NCBI GenBank assembly: GCA_017475785.1
Contig: JAFVEX010000088.1
Location: forward strand, 1 to 40,310
DNA from: Eubacterium sp.
GTDB taxonomy: Bacteria > Bacillota_A > Clostridia > Lachnospirales > Lachnospiraceae
DNA length: 40,310 nt
Reading direction: 5' to 3'
Each line of letters opens with the position of its first letter. Within the stretch, counting starts at the first letter, position 1. The notes below the pieces were generated by a model that was not told the origin of the DNA, did no database searches, and saw only the letters and a program-made list of their open reading frames with translations. This document shows positions 1 to 7,980 of this stretch, in pieces. A program made the translations under genes and the position numbers.

Positions 1-2052
1 ACACCGGAGGAAATCGCCCTTGTGTGTCTCTCAACGACACTGGCCACGAATGCCGTGGTAGAGGGGAAGGGCGGCCGCACCGGGCTGATTTATCTCGGCC
101 GCAGGCTGACGGTGGACAAACTGCCCGCAACGGTGGTCAGACAGGCAGGCGGCCTGCTGGATATCAAAGGAAGAGAAGTGGAGCGGATCCGGGAGGATGA
201 ACTCCGCGGGATTGTTTCAGATATGAAGGGGCAGGTAGACGCGATCGCGGTATCGGGATTTGCGAGTGTGCGCAATCCGGCGCACGAGCTGGCGGTCAAG
301 CGGATTGCCCGGGAGATTCTGGATGTTCCCGTTGTATGCGCGCATGAACTGAGCGCAAGCCTGGGGTATCACGACCGCACGGTGACAGCGATTCTCAATG
401 CGTCACTGATTCCCAACATCACACATTTGATTGAGGCGACGCATGCCGCGATGAAGCAGCTCGGCATCGAAGCACCCTGCATGGTCGTCTGCGGAGACGG
501 AAGTCTGATGCTGGACGCCGCGGCGATGGACCGGCCGATTGAGACGGTATTGTCCGGGTCGGCGGCAAGCGTAGTCGGCGGCAGATTTCTGACTGGCGTC
601 AACGACGCACTGGTCGTCGATGTCGGCGGCACGACGACAGATATTGCGAATGTAATAGACGGAAGAGTAAAAATCACCGCGTCCGGCGCGACGGTCGGCG
701 GATGGCGGACGCAGCTGCGGGCGGCGGAGATTTCAACACACGGAATCGGCGGAGACAGCTGGATCCAGTATGACAAGATGGGCTCGCTGCAGGTCAGCTC
801 GGAGCGCGTGATTCCTCTCTGTTTGGCGGGGCTGGAAAACCCCGGCATCATCCAGGAGTGGAAGAAGTATCAGCCTCCGAGAGAGCATGAGATCTTTTTT
901 GGCGAGGTGACAGACTGCTACCGGCTCGGAAGCGTTCCGGAACATCCGGACTATGATGAAAAGAAGCTTGCAGGACTGCTGGCCGACGGCCCGCACTCCC
1001 GGTTTTACCTCTCGGAGCAGATGGGGCGCGACTACGACAAGATGGATTTTTCCGGATATGTCCGGCAGGGACTTCTGCAGAGATGCTCCCTGACGCCGAC
1101 GGATCTGATCTGCGCGCTGCAGAAGATTTCCGGAGAGGTCTCGCCTGTTTGTCAGAATCGAGAAGGAGACGTTGGAGAAGACTTCCGAGTGACAGAAGAA
1201 TACAGGAAGATCATATTGAAAAATACCGCCGGAATGCCTGCGGGCAGCGCGGAAACTGCGGTTGAAGCGGTCAGGATCATGGCGCATCGCACAGCGGCAG
1301 AGCCCGTATCGTTTTTAAAAACCTGCATTCATCTGGTGGAGGAGCGGATGCGGATCGCGTGTCTGCAGAGCACGGCGGACTTTGAAAACAGCCGGTTTGA
1401 TTTCTCAGACCCGGTTGTGCAGTTTATTCTGCAGAAAGAGCATCCGCTTCTGAAGGTAAACCTCTCGTTGAAAAAGCCAATCGTGGCGATCGGTGCGCCG
1501 GTGAGAACCTGGCTGCCCGGCGTCGCCGAAAAGCTTGGAGCGGAACTGATCATTCCGGAACACGCGGAAGTGGCGAATGCCATCGGAGCGGCAGTCGGCG
1601 AGGTCGTGGCCTCTGTCGAAGTGCTGATCCGCCCGGATCAATACCACAAGGGATTTCTGGTCTACGCACCTTTGGAGACGCTGTGGTATGAGACACTTGA
1701 AGAAGCAGAGGCGCGGGCGGAGGAAGAAGCAGAGCAGTCGGTCAGGGAAAGGCTGGCAGAGAGTGGGGGCAGTATATATAAAGCAGGTTTTGCGGACCTC
1801 CAGCTCGAAAATACGGGCGGTTCCGACGGCCCAGAGAGAAATAATCGAAGATCAGGCGTTTCTGCAGGGGAAAAGCCCCAGGATGATTCTTTGAAAGAGA
1901 ATGGTGGATTAATGCCTGACCACTCCGCAGCGGTCAGTGTCAGCAGAAAACCGGTTTACACGGAAAATTTTGGATCAGCAGAGCGCACATTTATAGAGGA
2001 GAAGGTAACGGCTACAGCAATTGCAGGCCCGAAGTGGGCAGAACAGGAGTAA
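1..2052 (+). CDS. Hydantoinase/oxoprolinase family protein, 5'-truncated by the window edge
   Basis: The reading frame is open from base 1 (T-P-E-E-I-A-L-V before the first internal GTG at 22), so the start lies outside the window. The early STTLATNAVVEGKGG and the later VDVGGTTTDIA match the N-terminal and ATPase-core signatures of the HyuA/5-oxoprolinase A family, which performs ATP-dependent opening of cyclic amides such as hydantoins or 5-oxoproline. About 683 residues are visible, close to the usual family length, so little is missing. The last 120 residues are less conserved but end in PVYTENFGSAER followed by a short conserved-looking tail. The next gene starts 3 nt after the stop in the same frame, so the two are probably co-transcribed. 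Substrate is not assignable. Family call is firm. Confidence 0.85.
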   Translation, partial: TPEEIALVCLSTTLATNAVVEGKGGRTGLIYLGRRLTVDKLPATVVRQAGGLLDIKGREVERIREDELRGIVSDMKGQVDAIAVSGFASVRNPAHELAVKRIAREILDVPVVCAHELSASLGYHDRTVTAILNASLIPNITHLIEATHAAMKQLGIEAPCMVVCGDGSLMLDAAAMDRPIETVLSGSAASVVGGRFLTGVNDALVVDVGGTTTDIANVIDGRVKITASGATVGGWRTQLRAAEISTHGIGGDSWIQYDKMGSLQVSSERVIPLCLAGLENPGIIQEWKKYQPPREHEIFFGEVTDCYRLGSVPEHPDYDEKKLAGLLADGPHSRFYLSEQMGRDYDKMDFSGYVRQGLLQRCSLTPTDLICALQKISGEVSPVCQNREGDVGEDFRVTEEYRKIILKNTAGMPAGSAETAVEAVRIMAHRTAAEPVSFLKTCIHLVEERMRIACLQSTADFENSRFDFSDPVVQFILQKEHPLLKVNLSLKKPIVAIGAPVRTWLPGVAEKLGAELIIPEHAEVANAIGAAVGEVVASVEVLIRPDQYHKGFLVYAPLETLWYETLEEAEARAEEEAEQSVRERLAESGGSIYKAGFADLQLENTGGSDGPERNNRRSGVSAGEKPQDDSLKENGGLMPDHSAAVSVSRKPVYTENFGSAERTFIEEKVTATAIAGPKWAEQE

Positions 2053-2055
2053 GGC

Positions 2056-2694
2056 ATGTTCTGCGGCAATGCGACCGTGGAATTTGACGGAAAGAGCGTT
2101 GACATGGACCGTCCGAATCCGTTTGATTACAGCACCTGGTGCCTGCATCTGGCAGCTGGCGGCTCCTGCAGGCTGACCGCGCACGGTCACAGCGAGTTCT
2201 ACGTCCAGAAGACCTACAACGATAAGAAGTTTGAAAATCATCTGTACACGCCGGATGAGACCGATACCTGGCGCCGCGGCGCTGACGGCGAGTGCGCGGG
2301 CTGCATCAAGCGCGATGTCCGCACAAGCTTTGACTACGAAATCAATCCGCTGTCCAATATGGTTCTCGGCGAGGTCATCAATCTGCCGGGCAAGTGGTCT
2401 TCCTATCCGCCTCACTCCCATCCGCAGCCGGAAGTATACTTCTATCATTTTGAGAAACCGGAAGAAGGATTTGGCGCTAGCTGGTGTGACGGTGAGATCG
2501 TAGAAGTCCACAACAACGGCATGTCCATCATTACCGAGGGTGTACATCCGGTCGTCATGGCGCCCGGCTTCGCGTGCTGCTACGCGTGGGGCATCCGCCA
2601 CCTGCCGGATAATCCGTGGGAGAAGACCAGAATTGACGATCCGAAGTATGTCTATCTGTATGACAAGGATGCGGAGTTCTGGAGAGGCGAGTGA
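2056..2694 (+). CDS. Short KduI/IolB-family cupin (5-deoxy-glucuronate isomerase-like)
   Basis: The 212-residue product carries the IolB hallmark GKWSSYPPHSHPQPEVYFYHF at about residues 112-132, with the HxH metal ligands and a downstream E. A further conserved segment GVHPVVMAPGFACCYAWGIR follows. IolB isomerises 5-deoxy-glucuronate in myo-inositol breakdown. The family is usually about 270 residues; this protein lacks roughly the first 45-50 residues of the N-terminal cupin. The start at 2056 is the first possible start after the upstream stop in this frame and has an AGGAG ribosome site at 2045-2049, so the short form is probably what is made. No other iol genes are visible. It may act on a related sugar acid rather than in inositol breakdown. 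Confidence 0.75.
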   Translation: MFCGNATVEFDGKSVDMDRPNPFDYSTWCLHLAAGGSCRLTAHGHSEFYVQKTYNDKKFENHLYTPDETDTWRRGADGECAGCIKRDVRTSFDYEINPLSNMVLGEVINLPGKWSSYPPHSHPQPEVYFYHFEKPEEGFGASWCDGEIVEVHNNGMSIITEGVHPVVMAPGFACCYAWGIRHLPDNPWEKTRIDDPKYVYLYDKDAEFWRGE

Positions 2695-2734
2695 TCCCAA
2701 GAGAGACTAATCTCTCAGCAAATAATATGGAACG

Positions 2735-2772
2735 GGCGGGTGCTGCATTTTTTGCAGGATCCGCCTTTTTTT
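2735..2772 (+). terminator. Rho-independent terminator after the IolB-like gene
   Basis: GGCGG (2735) pairs with CCGCC (2761-2765) and CTGCA with TGCAG around a T-rich loop; a run of seven T follows. A small GAGAGA/TCTCTC repeat lies just upstream at 2701-2716. Confidence 0.8.
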
Positions 2773-2977
2773 AGTTTGCGCGCCATGGACGCATTCTTAC
2801 GGGTAAATGGTTCGAGTACGCACAGGCAACGACGAAGTACATAGTTGAACAACAAAGGGCAAATAAGCAATCAATCAGTTGAAGTACGTTTCACTTCGCT
2901 GCTGGATAAAACGCCATAAGATGATATAATAGGCATGTAATCTTTATCTGCAGCTTGGATAAGAAAGGAGCGACAAA

Positions 2978-3376
2978 ATGAGCAAAGTAAATGATTTTCT
3001 GACAGAGGCAGGCACATTTTTCCTCGCAACCACGGACGGCGACCAGCCGAAGCTGCGTCCGCTCGGCGCGCACTTTGAGATGGATGGGAAGGTTCTGTTC
3101 GGGGTCGGAGATTTCAAGAATGTTTACAGACAGATGGTCGCGAACCCAAAGGTAGAGATCGTTGCCTGCAAGCCGGACGGTCACTGGCTGCGCTACACCG
3201 GAAAGGTCGTTTTCGAGACCGATGAGAAATACGCCAATGCCGCACTGGACGCAATGCCCAATCTGAAGAATATTTACAATGAGACCACAGGATACAAGAT
3301 GATGATGTTCCATCTGGAGGATGCCACCGCAGTGGATATTCCGATGATGGGAGACGGAGAGGATTTGCTTGCGTAA
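2978..3376 (+). CDS. Pyridoxamine 5'-phosphate oxidase-like flavin-binding protein
   Basis: A 132-residue single-domain split-barrel protein. MSKVNDFLTEAGTFFLATTD and the PKLRPLGAHFEMDGKVLFG strand pair are typical of small PNPOx-like proteins that bind FMN or F420-like cofactors and reduce or bind unknown substrates. The start has a good AAGGAG site at 2967-2972. A TATAAT box at 2925-2930 suggests its own promoter, although no clear -35 is visible. It appears monocistronic, with a hairpin after the stop. The family is broad, so no substrate can be given. Confidence 0.8.
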   Translation: MSKVNDFLTEAGTFFLATTDGDQPKLRPLGAHFEMDGKVLFGVGDFKNVYRQMVANPKVEIVACKPDGHWLRYTGKVVFETDEKYANAALDAMPNLKNIYNETTGYKMMMFHLEDATAVDIPMMGDGEDLLA

Positions 3377-3387
3377 GAATAGCAGAG

Positions 3388-3413
3388 GGCTGCCGCAGTT
3401 TTTTGTGGCAGCC
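3388..3413 (+). terminator. Hairpin after the PNPOx-like gene
   Basis: GGCTGCCGCA pairs with TGTGGCAGCC (one G-T pair) around GTTTTTT. The following T tract is poor (TGCTTTA). The right half of the hairpin is part of a 29-30 bp direct repeat found again at 5138-5166. Confidence 0.55.
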
Positions 3414-3427
3414 TGCTTTACCTGGGA
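3398..3427 (+). repeat. Left copy of a 29-30 bp direct repeat flanking DUF4869/P-loop pair 1
   Basis: GTTTTTTGTGGCAG then CC then TGCTTTACC then TGGGA. The right copy at 5138-5166 differs by CC to TT and one deleted T. The two copies bracket the DUF4869 and P-loop genes. Confidence 0.7.
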
Positions 3428-3549
3428 TTGGCATCAATGGGGATGCATTCAAGCAAGATGAGGTGAATGAAAACATAGCCGTGGAGTACCGATAAGGATC
3501 CCCGATTCTTTCATGTGCAGGTGGTGTGGGGAGAGATGGCATAGGTAAT

Positions 3550-3578
3550 TTGAAACAGGTTGTTCTCTGTGCTAAAAT
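3550..3578 (+). promoter_or_regulatory. Sigma-A promoter of DUF4869/P-loop pair 1
   Basis: TTGAAA at 3550-3555, a 17-bp spacer and TAAAAT at 3573-3578, about 40 bp upstream of the DUF4869 start. Confidence 0.65.
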
Positions 3579-3617
3579 CGAGATTATGAAGACCAAACAT
3601 ATTATGAGGTTTTGAAT

Positions 3618-4067
3618 ATGCTGAATATCATTTTTGGAGACGTGGACAATGCGGTATATCATCCGCCAACGTGGTTCGATAATCAGTATCTGGATGAATG
3701 GATCACAGATCCGCTGTCTGTTCAGATGATCAAAGATATCGATCAGTCGGAGGTGATCGGAGCGCATTTAATTGAAAGTCCTGTGCTCGGGCCGATTTCT
3801 CCCAGGGAGTTGTCGGGTGGTGTCAAGACATTGATCTTGATGGCATATGATGAGTCCGGAAAACTTTTTAATGCGTCTGCCTGCGGTGATAACTGTGCCC
3901 GCTGGATCATGGAGATTGCGCGAAGGAAGGATCTGACAATTAACCTGCACCATGTGATGGATTTCAGCGGCGTATCCGGATTTGAAGCACATATGCTGAA
4001 TACAGGCAGAGATGTGAAAGACTACGGATCCTATCTGGACGAGGCACTGAGAATAGAAGTGCGCTGA
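3618..4067 (+). CDS. DUF4869 domain protein, copy 1
   Basis: A 149-residue protein of unknown function; I recognise it as the DUF4869 family. The start at 3618 is chosen over TTG at 3612 because GAGGT at 3606-3610 is well spaced and the other copies also begin MLNI. Visible conserved blocks are WITDP (28-32), IESPVLGPI (52-60), LSGGVKTLIL (65-74), CGDNC (89-93) and MDF near 115. LSGGVKTLI resembles the signature motif of ABC/SMC ATPases, but the protein has no Walker A. The P-loop gene 78 nt downstream, also paired with copy 3, is the likely partner. No membrane segment or signal peptide is seen. Role unknown. Confidence 0.85.
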   Translation: MLNIIFGDVDNAVYHPPTWFDNQYLDEWITDPLSVQMIKDIDQSEVIGAHLIESPVLGPISPRELSGGVKTLILMAYDESGKLFNASACGDNCARWIMEIARRKDLTINLHHVMDFSGVSGFEAHMLNTGRDVKDYGSYLDEALRIEVR

Positions 4068-4145
4068 GGACCAGCTGCTGCGCGGCAGCCGGTTCCGGGT
4101 TCTGCGATGGAAATTCCATAAAGGGAATATTGTGAAAGGGATTCT

Positions 4146-5114
4146 ATGAAGGGCAGCTATCATATTATTGTACAGAACAATCGTCTGCGGTATGAGATGG
4201 ATATCCGCAGAAATATCACCATTCTCAGAGGCGACAGCGCCACGGGCAAAACGACGCTGATTCAGATGCTGACGCAGGCAATGAATCTGGGTGAGAACTC
4301 CGGGATCGAAGTACGCTGTGAAAAAGAAGTACGCGTACTCGGCGGGCGGGACTGGAAGGTAATATTAAAGTCGCTTCGTCAGCAGATCATCTTTCTGGAT
4401 GAGGAGAATACATTCATTAAATCACAGGAATTTGCAGAGGAAGTCCGCCGGTCGGACTGTTATTTCGTATTAGTTACGAGAGAGGATCTGCCAAATCTGC
4501 CATATGCTGTCGATGAAATTTATGGAATTCATACATCTGGGCGCTATCACGATACGAGGCGCGTTTATCAGGAATTATACCGCATATACAGTGCAGAAGA
4601 ATTTGAAGCGCCTGTAATTCCAGACCGGATCGTAGTTGAGGATTCCGGTGCGGGATATGACTTTTTCTCAAATGTATGCCGTGAAAAGCAGGTTCGCTGC
4701 GAGAGTGCCGGAGGAAAATCCGGGCTAAAAAAGAAGGCGGATAACTGCGGAGATGGAATTACGGTAATGATTGCAGACGGAGCGGCAATCGGACCGGAGA
4801 TGAACGAACTGTTCCAACTCATGCAGCGTTATCCAAATGTAAAATGCTATCTGCCGGAATCGTTTGAGTGGCTGATTCTGAAATCGGGATTAATCAATGG
4901 GAGCGAAATCGCAGAAATACTGAAACGCCCAGAAGACTTTATTGAAAGCAGCTTGTTTTTCAGCTGGGAACAGTTTTTCACAAGGCTTTTGATCGAGAGC
5001 ACATCCGGAACATTTCAGCAGTATCAAAAAGCAAAACTGAATTCGTATTATCTACAGGATAAGATTAAAAAGAGCATTCTGGAGATAATCGAGGGAGTCA
5101 AATTTTCGGAATAA
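4146..5114 (+). CDS. Small P-loop NTPase with TOPRIM-like second half, partner of DUF4869 copy 1
   Basis: A 322-residue protein. The Walker A is GDSATGKTT (29-37) and the likely Walker B is IIFLDE (81-86), followed by YFVLVTRE (106-113) as a sensor-like strand. No LSGGQ-type signature is present. The second half has VVEDSGAGYDFF (163-174), SAGGKS (187-192), MIADGAAIG (208-216) and PESFEWLIL (237-245). The order strand-E, GGK, strand-D and E resembles the TOPRIM fold of OLD/DUF4435 proteins, but the DxD is DGA here. That fold call is my inference. The last 60 residues are helical and charged. A copy at 36279-37247 conserves all these motifs. Such proteins can carry misleading database names. 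Function unknown; a two-subunit ATPase with DUF4869 is the working idea. Confidence 0.8.
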   Translation: MKGSYHIIVQNNRLRYEMDIRRNITILRGDSATGKTTLIQMLTQAMNLGENSGIEVRCEKEVRVLGGRDWKVILKSLRQQIIFLDEENTFIKSQEFAEEVRRSDCYFVLVTREDLPNLPYAVDEIYGIHTSGRYHDTRRVYQELYRIYSAEEFEAPVIPDRIVVEDSGAGYDFFSNVCREKQVRCESAGGKSGLKKKADNCGDGITVMIADGAAIGPEMNELFQLMQRYPNVKCYLPESFEWLILKSGLINGSEIAEILKRPEDFIESSLFFSWEQFFTRLLIESTSGTFQQYQKAKLNSYYLQDKIKKSILEIIEGVKFSE

Positions 5115-5137
5115 ATGTAATGTTACATCTATCTGTC

Positions 5138-5166
5138 GTTTTTTGTGGCAGTTTGCTTTACCGGGA
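5138..5166 (+). repeat. Right copy of the direct repeat flanking DUF4869/P-loop pair 1
   Basis: Matches 3398-3427 at all but three positions. It lies just after the P-loop gene. Confidence 0.7.
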
Positions 5167-5181
5167 AGGGGACTATGGTAA

Positions 5182-5230
5182 ACTTATGAAGAGTTATGAA
5201 AGATGTACAGACTTATGAAAAGTTATGAAA
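5182..5230 (+). repeat. Two direct repeats of ACTTATGAARAGTTATGAAA, 29 bp apart
   Basis: Copies at 5182-5201 and 5211-5230 differ at one base. Each contains two TTATGAA boxes. They lie in the 475-bp gene-free stretch 5115-5589. Function unknown; possibly a protein-binding site array. Confidence 0.6.
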
Positions 5231-5352
5231 ATAAAAAGTAGTCATGGAAAACCATACTCATTGCCGCGCTGGATTTTTTCCGGTGCGGTAATTTTTTGTC
5301 TTTTTTCATTTTTCCTATTGCAATCCTGGCATAAGTGTGCTATTTTATTACT

Positions 5353-5441
5353 ACGACAGACGTAGTACGACAGACGTTGCAACGGCAGACAAAGCAACGA
5401 CAGATGAAGTAACGACAGACGGAGCAACAATAGACAAAAAA
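5353..5441 (+). repeat. Degenerate 15-bp tandem repeat (ACGACAGACGNAGYA)
   Basis: Six consecutive units begin at 5353, 5367, 5382, 5397, 5412 and 5427 (the first is 14 bp, the others 15 bp), all built on ACRRCAGAC. In one frame they read as TTDxx pentapeptides. The open frame around them begins with a GTG that has no ribosome site, so I do not call a gene. The rest of 5231-5589 shows only the approach to the PadR gene. Confidence 0.65.
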
Positions 5442-5589
5442 GATAGACAGAAGAGAAATAGAAAAGAAACAGAAGAAAACATGTCTGGCCGTTATGGTGA
5501 AAAGTTGCAGAAGGAAAGCGCACAGCAATTAACAATTCAGAGATCCCATGGTGGTTTTTCAGGGGAAAGGAAAAGGCAGGTGATGGCAT

Positions 5590-5940
5590 ATGAATATCAG
5601 CAGTGATGTCATCCGCGGCTACAATGACACGATCATCCTGTATCTTCTGATGGACGCCCCCTCATACGGATATGAGATCTCCCGCAGGATCCGGGAGATG
5701 TCCGAGGAGAAGTACATCATCAAGGAGACGACACTCTATTCCGCGTTTACGCGAATGGAAAAAAACGGGTATATCGAGTCGTTTTACGAGACGGCGGAAA
5801 ACGGAAAACGGCGGACGTATTACCGGATTACGGAAAGCGGCCGGCAGTATTATCTGGATAAATGCGCAGAGTGGAAGCTGACGAAGGAAGTCGTAGAGCG
5901 GTTTATTATCAGCGCGTTGACGGATCCAGGAGAGAACTGA
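5590..5940 (+). CDS. PadR family transcriptional regulator
   Basis: A 116-residue winged-helix protein. IILYLLMDAPSYGYEISRRI (about 15-34) and TTLYSAFTRMEKNGYIESF (about 47-65), then GKRRTYYRIT, are the standard PadR helix and wing segments. The start at 5590 is preceded by GCAGGTG. It heads a PadR, membrane protein, DUF4097 gene set, an arrangement common in Firmicutes in which the PadR usually represses its own operon in response to envelope stress or small molecules. The trigger here is not visible. Confidence 0.9.
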   Translation: MNISSDVIRGYNDTIILYLLMDAPSYGYEISRRIREMSEEKYIIKETTLYSAFTRMEKNGYIESFYETAENGKRRTYYRITESGRQYYLDKCAEWKLTKEVVERFIISALTDPGEN

Positions 5941-6062
5941 CTGCTGTAAAGGATTTGCGAAGCATCTCTGAAAGCAGAGAAGAATTGCGAGACATGTCAG
6001 TGCGCAGATCAGGAAAGCATTTCGCAGGAAATGACAAATAATAAGTATGGAGGGATTTGATC

Positions 6063-7043
6063 ATGGAAACGATCAGAAATTATCTGGAATCGATGTTCGC
6101 GACCCTGCCGAATACGGCGGAAGTGCTGCAGGCGAAGTATGAGCTTGGTCAGATGATGGAAGATAAATACACAGAGCTGCTCAGTGAGGGCAAGGCGGAA
6201 AACGAGGCGGTCGGCATCGTCATCTCCGAATTCGGAAATTTGGAGGAGATTGCGGAGGCGCTCGGAATTCAAAACGTCCTGCAGAAGCGGGAGCAGGATC
6301 CGCTGGATACGGTCTCCATGGACGAGGTCCGCGGATTCATCCAGGACTCGTCGCGCGCGGGCTTTCTGCGCGGACTCGGCGTGCTTCTCTGTATCTGCTG
6401 CCCGGTCGGAACAATCCTGGCGGCTGACAACACGGATAAAGCAATGGCGATCGGCGTGGCGCTGCTGTTTATCGCAATTGCGGCCGGCGTCGGGCTGTTC
6501 ATTTACACATCCATTTACATGAGCAGATGGGATAAAATTCTAAAGCGCCGCTGCCGGATCGACTATGGAACAGCCTCCTATGTCGGTGAGCAGAAGCAGA
6601 GCTTCCGCAGCACGCGCGCGCTGATGCTGACGGTCGGCGTCATCCTCTGCATCATTTCGGTCGTGCCGGTCTCAGTAATGGGCCTGATCAGCGCCAGTGA
6701 CGGGATGACGGGATATGGTGCCGCGCTGATTTTCGTCTTCGTCGGAATCGGCGTCATGCTGATCATCGCGTCTTCTCAGAGAAATGGCGCGTACAGCACG
6801 CTTTTGAACCTGAATGCCCCCGGAACGGTCGGCGGCACCTACAGGAATTCGGACGGCGAGGAAGAGGTTTACTATGAAAACAAGACAGTCGGCGCAATCA
6901 TGTCTGTCTACTGGCCGACGGTTACCTGCATCTATCTCGCAGTCAGCTTCCTGACTTTTGCATGGGGCATCACGTGGATTATCTGGCCGATCGCGGCGAT
7001 CATTGAGACGCTCATCAAGAAGACACTCGGGACAGCCGTGTAA
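6063..7043 (+). CDS. Permease-prefix/DUF1700-like multipass membrane protein
   Basis: 326 residues from ATG 6063, which follows GGAGGG at 6049-6054; an upstream TTG at 6057 is less well spaced. The first 90 residues form a helical soluble prefix (METIRNYLESMFATLPNT, later EAVGIVISEFGNLEEIAEALG) typical of permease-prefix or DUF1700-type domains that accompany PadR. Five or six hydrophobic segments follow, at about 100-120, 125-150, 190-215, 220-240 and 280-320. No transport motif is seen. Probably an envelope-associated partner of the DUF4097 protein. Confidence 0.8.
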   Translation: METIRNYLESMFATLPNTAEVLQAKYELGQMMEDKYTELLSEGKAENEAVGIVISEFGNLEEIAEALGIQNVLQKREQDPLDTVSMDEVRGFIQDSSRAGFLRGLGVLLCICCPVGTILAADNTDKAMAIGVALLFIAIAAGVGLFIYTSIYMSRWDKILKRRCRIDYGTASYVGEQKQSFRSTRALMLTVGVILCIISVVPVSVMGLISASDGMTGYGAALIFVFVGIGVMLIIASSQRNGAYSTLLNLNAPGTVGGTYRNSDGEEEVYYENKTVGAIMSVYWPTVTCIYLAVSFLTFAWGITWIIWPIAAIIETLIKKTLGTAV

Positions 7044-7199
7044 TTTATCGTGACGAGGCGTTACAGGGGACGGGTTTATCAATGCGGGTAAAACGCCTGA
7101 TTAAATCCAGAAGAACATAGAAACAACACAGAAATTAAAGCAGTGCATGAAATATAATACGATAAAGCGTCAGTCAGGGGAAAAAGAGAGGAAAGAGCT

Positions 7200-7967
7200 A
7201 TGCGTAAAACCATATATCTCATCATCATTACACTTGCCACAGTTGCGTGTATTATTTTGGGCGCGTTTCACTTTATCGGCGGATTTGCGGACGGGTTGTT
7301 CGGCGGTCTGTTTTCAAAGGGCTCCGCTGTGTCGGAGGTCTTGTTCGATGACGGAGCATCGGAAGGAATCACCTCGATCCGGATGGAGGGAGAGGTGATG
7401 GAGGTCAACCTGCAGACCGGCGACAAATTCCAGATTTCATACAAGGGAAACAAGGATCTGAAGCCGGAAATTCAGGAAGAAGACGGCGCGCTGACGATCA
7501 TTCAGAAGGGAAAGGCCGGAAGACACTGGTTCGGCATCAACAATAACCGCTGTGACCTGACCGTTGTAGTTCCTGCAGATCAGGAACTCGAACAGTTATC
7601 CTGCAATATGAATGTCGGCGACTTGAATTTTTCCGGTGTAAAGTGCGCAAAGACGGATCTGACGGCAGACGTCGGGGATCTGGACATCTCCTCGATGGAA
7701 CTGGGAGAATCCAGGATCCATATGAATACTGGTGATCTCGATGTGAAAAACTGCACCTTCAGCGCGCTTGATATCTCAAACAATGCAGGCGATGTAGAGG
7801 TGAAGACGATTGATCCTGCAGAGTCATACAGTCTGGATCTGAAGACTGACATCGGTGATGTCGAGATCAGTGGCAGGGACGTAGGGAAGTCATACATGCA
7901 GGATGCGGACGGCCCGAAGATCACGATTCGAAATAATGTGGGAGACATCGAGGTTTCCCGGGGTTGA
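7200..7967 (+). CDS. DUF4097 family beta-strand repeat protein, membrane-anchored
   Basis: 255 residues. An N-terminal hydrophobic anchor (about 4-30) precedes a repeated beta-strand region in which motifs such as MNVGDLNFS, ADVGDLDIS, MNTGDLDVK, NNAGDVEVK, TDIGDVEIS and NNVGDIEVS recur about every 20 residues, the hallmark of DUF4097 solenoids. The ribosome site is GAGGAAAG. It is the last gene of the PadR operon; the molecular role of the family is poorly defined and is presumed to be at the outer face of the membrane. Confidence 0.85.
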   Translation: MRKTIYLIIITLATVACIILGAFHFIGGFADGLFGGLFSKGSAVSEVLFDDGASEGITSIRMEGEVMEVNLQTGDKFQISYKGNKDLKPEIQEEDGALTIIQKGKAGRHWFGINNNRCDLTVVVPADQELEQLSCNMNVGDLNFSGVKCAKTDLTADVGDLDISSMELGESRIHMNTGDLDVKNCTFSALDISNNAGDVEVKTIDPAESYSLDLKTDIGDVEISGRDVGKSYMQDADGPKITIRNNVGDIEVSRG

Positions 7968-7980
7968 TCCGCATGCCCTG

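Noticed and set aside
1975..2700. 241-codon minus-strand frame across the IolB-like gene
   Set aside because: Shadow of the cupin gene; no recognisable motif.
5337..5606. 89-codon frame containing TTDxx repeats
   Set aside because: GTG start without a ribosome site, and it runs into the PadR gene start; kept only as a DNA repeat.
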